Shown here piece by piece: positions 4,587-7,373 of a DNA stretch of 7,373 nt. The stretch lies in NCBI GenBank assembly GCA_003136335.1, contig PLEA01000490.1:1-7373 (forward strand), in the 5' to 3' direction. A program made the translations under genes and the position numbers. Origin of the DNA: Acidobacteriaceae bacterium (GTDB taxonomy: Bacteria > Acidobacteriota > Terriglobia > Terriglobales > SbA1). Within the stretch, counting starts at the first letter, position 1. Each line of letters starts with the position of its first letter. A model generated the notes under the pieces. It had not been told where the DNA came from, did not search any database, and saw nothing but the letters and a program-made list of their open reading frames with translations.

Positions 4587-7373
4587 TCAGAAACTGAAGG
4601 TAGCTTGTAGTTCGAATTTACGGTTGGCCGCAGTGCCGGGCGAGAACGGACCACCTTGCAGAGAATTGGGAACATCAAAGAGTCTGGACCCCAACACCGC
4701 GGCGGGATTGGCGGCGTTCACATTGTTGAAAACGTTGCGGGCATTCACCCCCAGTGTGAGATTGAAACGGCGATCTGAATTACCTGAAGAAAATGACGGG
4801 CCGCCGCCGAATAGCGGGCCACCGCGGCCGCCGCCGCCTCCTCCTCGCGGGCCGCCTCCTCCACCTTGGCCCTGGCCGGAACTGGCTTTCGCCTTTGGTC
4901 CAAATCCAAACGTCTTGGTAAAGCGCAAGTTCATAACAAAGTGCGCCGGGCCGGTAGCGGAGTTGATCGGCAGAAGTTTTCCGTCCCCCAAAGCATCGAA
5001 GGTGCCCAAGGTCGTGCAGTAAATGTTGTTCTGCGGACCCGAAATCGTGGGCGTGGGAGCGGCGCAAGTCGCCGTTGATACCAGCCCCGGGCGATCGTTA
5101 TAAATCTGATCTCCATTCACGTCGATGGGCGTTGTGATGTTAAATGGAGATCCGGAACTCACCACCATGAATGGACTCAGACGAAACAAATAAGGCAGGG
5201 CGATGCTGCCGCCCAGGAAGAACCGATGCCTCACATCGAAAGACGCTCGGCCATAATCCTGGCTGATATTGTAGGAATTCGACGGGAAACTGGTAACGCC
5301 GGAGGTGTCGCTGTTGGCATAGCCCAACGAGTAATAACCAAATAACTGAACCTTGGAGCCGACGCGAACATTGGTGTTCATCATCAGCTGGTTTTGCTTG
5401 AAGTTGGCTTCGGAAACGTAACGGTACACGTTGCCCCCGTTGATCGGGGGGCAATTCGGAGTGCAAGGAGTGCCCGGGAGTGGAGCACTGGCATTGATGG
5501 TAAGGAACTGGTCAAAGCCACGCGAATTCAAGTAAATGACGGAAAGAGTCGCCGATTTCGTGAGCTGGCGTTCCACGCCGAGCGCCCCTTGCAGGGTATA
5601 CGGAGCGTGCAGTCTGGGACTGATCTGATAGGTGTTCGAAGCGGCAGAAGAAGCTGCGCCGCAGTTGGCAAAGCTTGAGAGCGCTTTATCGACGCCCGGA
5701 AAGCATGTCGGATTATTGATAATAAATTGTTGTTGCGTGATGCCGTTCAGCCGTTCCGCCTGCAACAACTGCGCCGATTGGAAACGATCGTAAAAGATGC
5801 CGTAGCCACCACGAATTACCACTTTTGGAGGAGCGCTTCGCCCGCCTACTCCCCAGGCAAAGCCCAAGCGCGGGGCCCAGTCTCCGTGGTCATGAATGAC
5901 ATTTTGCGTTTCGAAGCGGAGACCCGTGCTCAGCGTGAAGTTCGGCTTGATCCGCCAATCGTCCTGCACGTAAGGTTCGACATCGTAATATGTGACTTCA
6001 GTGGTCGGAATGCCCGTAGTGTACGTAAGTTGCGTTGCATACGGAATGCCGCCGCTGCTCACGGGGGGCAACTGCAGATCCGCATAACGCAAAGAGATGG
6101 GACATGCTGGGTTTTGCCCGAGAGTGGCGCAATGCGAAGGCGTGTCGTTGTCGTTTGAGGGAGTCCCCAACGAAGAAAACGTAAAGGCGCCGTTGAATCC
6201 CGCAGTGGAAGAGTTGGTGTCTTGCGTGGCCCGCACCCGCGCCCCGAACTTGAGACTATGATTGCCGTGGATCAACGATGTGTAATTCTGTATCTCGTAA
6301 TTGTTCTGCCGGTCGTCGAGGTTGGTCCCATTGCCGCCACCGATAAAGTTGCCCAGTACGTTCACACTCGGGTTTGTATCCAGCGGGTTCTGAATACTGT
6401 CGTCGCGGTGATACTGGAACCGCGTCTCATTGATAATTTTCGAGCCAATCACCTGGGTGTCGCTGATTTGGACTGTGTGCTCGATTTCCTTGGAGAAGTA
6501 GCCTTGCGACGGGAGACTAAGCAGTCCAACCCCCTTATTGGTTTCAGTATCGCGGAAGTATTGATAGCGAGCGGTCAGCGTGTTGTTCGGGGTTAGCGCC
6601 CAATCAAGCCGCGGGCTGAGGTTCGTTCGCTGGCGTGGGTTGGGAATCGATTCCACCAACGGGACTCCCACCAAAGACGGATCGAGGACGAACGCATTGA
6701 CCGCAGCCAGTTCGTTGATATTCCTGCGCTCGACATTGAAAAAAAACGAGGCTTTCTTGCCAAGCGGGCCGCCAATGTTTCCGTTGTACTGAGTGGAATC
6801 GTACGGCGGCTCCGATCCGGCGAAGGGATTCCGCGTATTGAAGGCAGAGTCATTGCCCAGCACAAAGAATTGCCCGTGGTATTTGTCGGTTCCGGGCTTG
6901 GTGAAAATTTCAATGCGGCCGTAGCCTAACTTGTCATACTCCGAAGAAAAGGGATTCTGGTTAATGCGGATTTCGCGAATGGACGATTTGGGCGGAAGCT
7001 GACCGGCGGTGAAACCGTCGATATACATCTGTCCGCCGCTGGGACCTGCGGAAGGTCCGGCGAGCGCCTCCAGATCCGACTGCAACTCATCGGGATCGTC
7101 GGGCAGGGCTTCGAGTTCTTTACCGGAGATTACGATGGCGCCGGCATTGTTCGAGGGATTCACATCGATGGTCGGAACGGTATCAGAAACCTGAACTTTT
7201 TGTTGCTCCACTTCAATTGCCAATGCAATGTTGAGCCGGAGAGGCTGATCGGCGATCACGACATTGTCGTTCTCAAAGAGTGTGAATCCTGGCGCGGCGA
7301 CGGTGAGGATGTACTTCCCTGGTGCTAAGGTCTTGAACTCATACATCCCTTGGCCATTGCTCTGGACCACAAT
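4587..7373 (-). CDS. Oar-like TonB-dependent receptor, N-terminus beyond window edge
   Basis: The frame is open for 928 codons to the right edge, so the signal peptide and the start of the first domain are missing. Visible residues 1-62 are the end of a carboxypeptidase-regulatory Ig-like domain (YEFKTLAPGKYILTVAAPGF). Residues about 79-166 are the plug, with IVISGKELEALPDDPDEL, QMYIDGF and GRIEIFTKPGTDKYHG. The rest is the outer-membrane beta-barrel, with many aromatic strand ends, NLTLGVNARNVFNNVNAANP near the end and a final ATFSF that suits the BAM insertion signal. Several long loops hold close cysteine pairs, for example HCATLGQNPAC and PCTPNC, plausible disulfides. A Gly-rich insert (residues 833-858, bases 4800-4877) has 18 glycines in 26 residues. 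Such receptors import large or scarce substrates using TonB energy; the substrate here cannot be inferred. Full length is probably above 1000 residues. Confidence 0.93.
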   Translation of the reverse strand: MVVQSNGQGMYEFKTLAPGKYILTVAAPGFTLFENDNVVIADQPLRLNIALAIEVEQQKVQVSDTVPTIDVNPSNNAGAIVISGKELEALPDDPDELQSDLEALAGPSAGPSGGQMYIDGFTAGQLPPKSSIREIRINQNPFSSEYDKLGYGRIEIFTKPGTDKYHGQFFVLGNDSAFNTRNPFAGSEPPYDSTQYNGNIGGPLGKKASFFFNVERRNINELAAVNAFVLDPSLVGVPLVESIPNPRQRTNLSPRLDWALTPNNTLTARYQYFRDTETNKGVGLLSLPSQGYFSKEIEHTVQISDTQVIGSKIINETRFQYHRDDSIQNPLDTNPSVNVLGNFIGGGNGTNLDDRQNNYEIQNYTSLIHGNHSLKFGARVRATQDTNSSTAGFNGAFTFSSLGTPSNDNDTPSHCATLGQNPACPISLRYADLQLPPVSSGGIPYATQLTYTTGIPTTEVTYYDVEPYVQDDWRIKPNFTLSTGLRFETQNVIHDHGDWAPRLGFAWGVGGRSAPPKVVIRGGYGIFYDRFQSAQLLQAERLNGITQQQFIINNPTCFPGVDKALSSFANCGAASSAASNTYQISPRLHAPYTLQGALGVERQLTKSATLSVIYLNSRGFDQFLTINASAPLPGTPCTPNCPPINGGNVYRYVSEANFKQNQLMMNTNVRVGSKVQLFGYYSLGYANSDTSGVTSFPSNSYNISQDYGRASFDVRHRFFLGGSIALPYLFRLSPFMVVSSGSPFNITTPIDVNGDQIYNDRPGLVSTATCAAPTPTISGPQNNIYCTTLGTFDALGDGKLLPINSATGPAHFVMNLRFTKTFGFGPKAKASSGQGQGGGGGPRGGGGGGRGGPLFGGGPSFSSGNSDRRFNLTLGVNARNVFNNVNAANPAAVLGSRLFDVPNSLQGGPFSPGTAANRKFELQATFSF

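Noticed and set aside
4396..5022. Plus-strand 208-residue frame rich in proline
   Set aside because: The proline run is the antisense image of the receptor's glycine codons. The frame lies mostly opposite a clear barrel-coding region and has no family signature.
5727..6596. Plus-strand frames of 143 and 124 residues opposite the receptor
   Set aside because: They are antisense shadows of the continuous receptor frame, with no recognisable domain or ribosome site.

Overview
The window looks like chromosomal DNA of an Acidobacteriota (Terriglobia/Koribacter-like) bacterium. The main reason is the right end: a very large TonB-dependent receptor of the Oar-like type with an N-terminal carboxypeptidase-regulatory (Ig-like) fold, a family greatly expanded in that phylum. 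The moderately high GC, a stand-alone short TonB protein and a zinc-ribbon/SnoaL fusion also fit. The assignment rests on recognising protein families, not on a search.

Layout. (a) 1-1633, minus strand: a compact four-gene unit, read right to left: an ArsR-type repressor (1292-1633), an SRPBCC/AHSA1-like protein (810-1268), a 67-residue CPVC-motif hydrophobic small protein (515-718), and a DUF899 thioredoxin-like protein (1-567, running off the left edge). (b) 1634-1732: a divergent control region with a near-perfect 20-bp palindrome (1646-1665) lying between the -35 and -10 boxes of the arsR promoter and also overlapping a possible opposing promoter. (c) 1733-2344, plus strand: a HAD-superfamily hydrolase with a likely TTG start. 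(d) 2345-2589: convergent gap with back-to-back hairpins and a 33-bp imperfect direct repeat. (e) 2590-4131, minus strand: a TonB C-terminal-domain protein (3691-4131), then a zinc-ribbon/His-tract/SnoaL-like protein (2590-3648), 42 bp apart. (f) 4132-4586: non-coding gap with a few inverted repeats. (g) 4587-7373, minus strand: the TonB-dependent receptor, missing its N-terminus.

How the genes may work together. The ArsR gene probably represses its own operon by binding the palindrome. The SRPBCC, CPVC and DUF899 proteins would be co-produced when it releases DNA. ArsR-SRPBCC pairs are a known arrangement, but the inducer is unknown, and two of the products carry CxxC motifs. The same palindrome may also control the divergent HAD gene. 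The receptor and the small TonB protein belong to the same broad outer-membrane energy-transduction theme, but a 455-bp gap separates them and no specific pairing can be read from the sequence. No mobile element, CRISPR array, tRNA or rRNA is visible.
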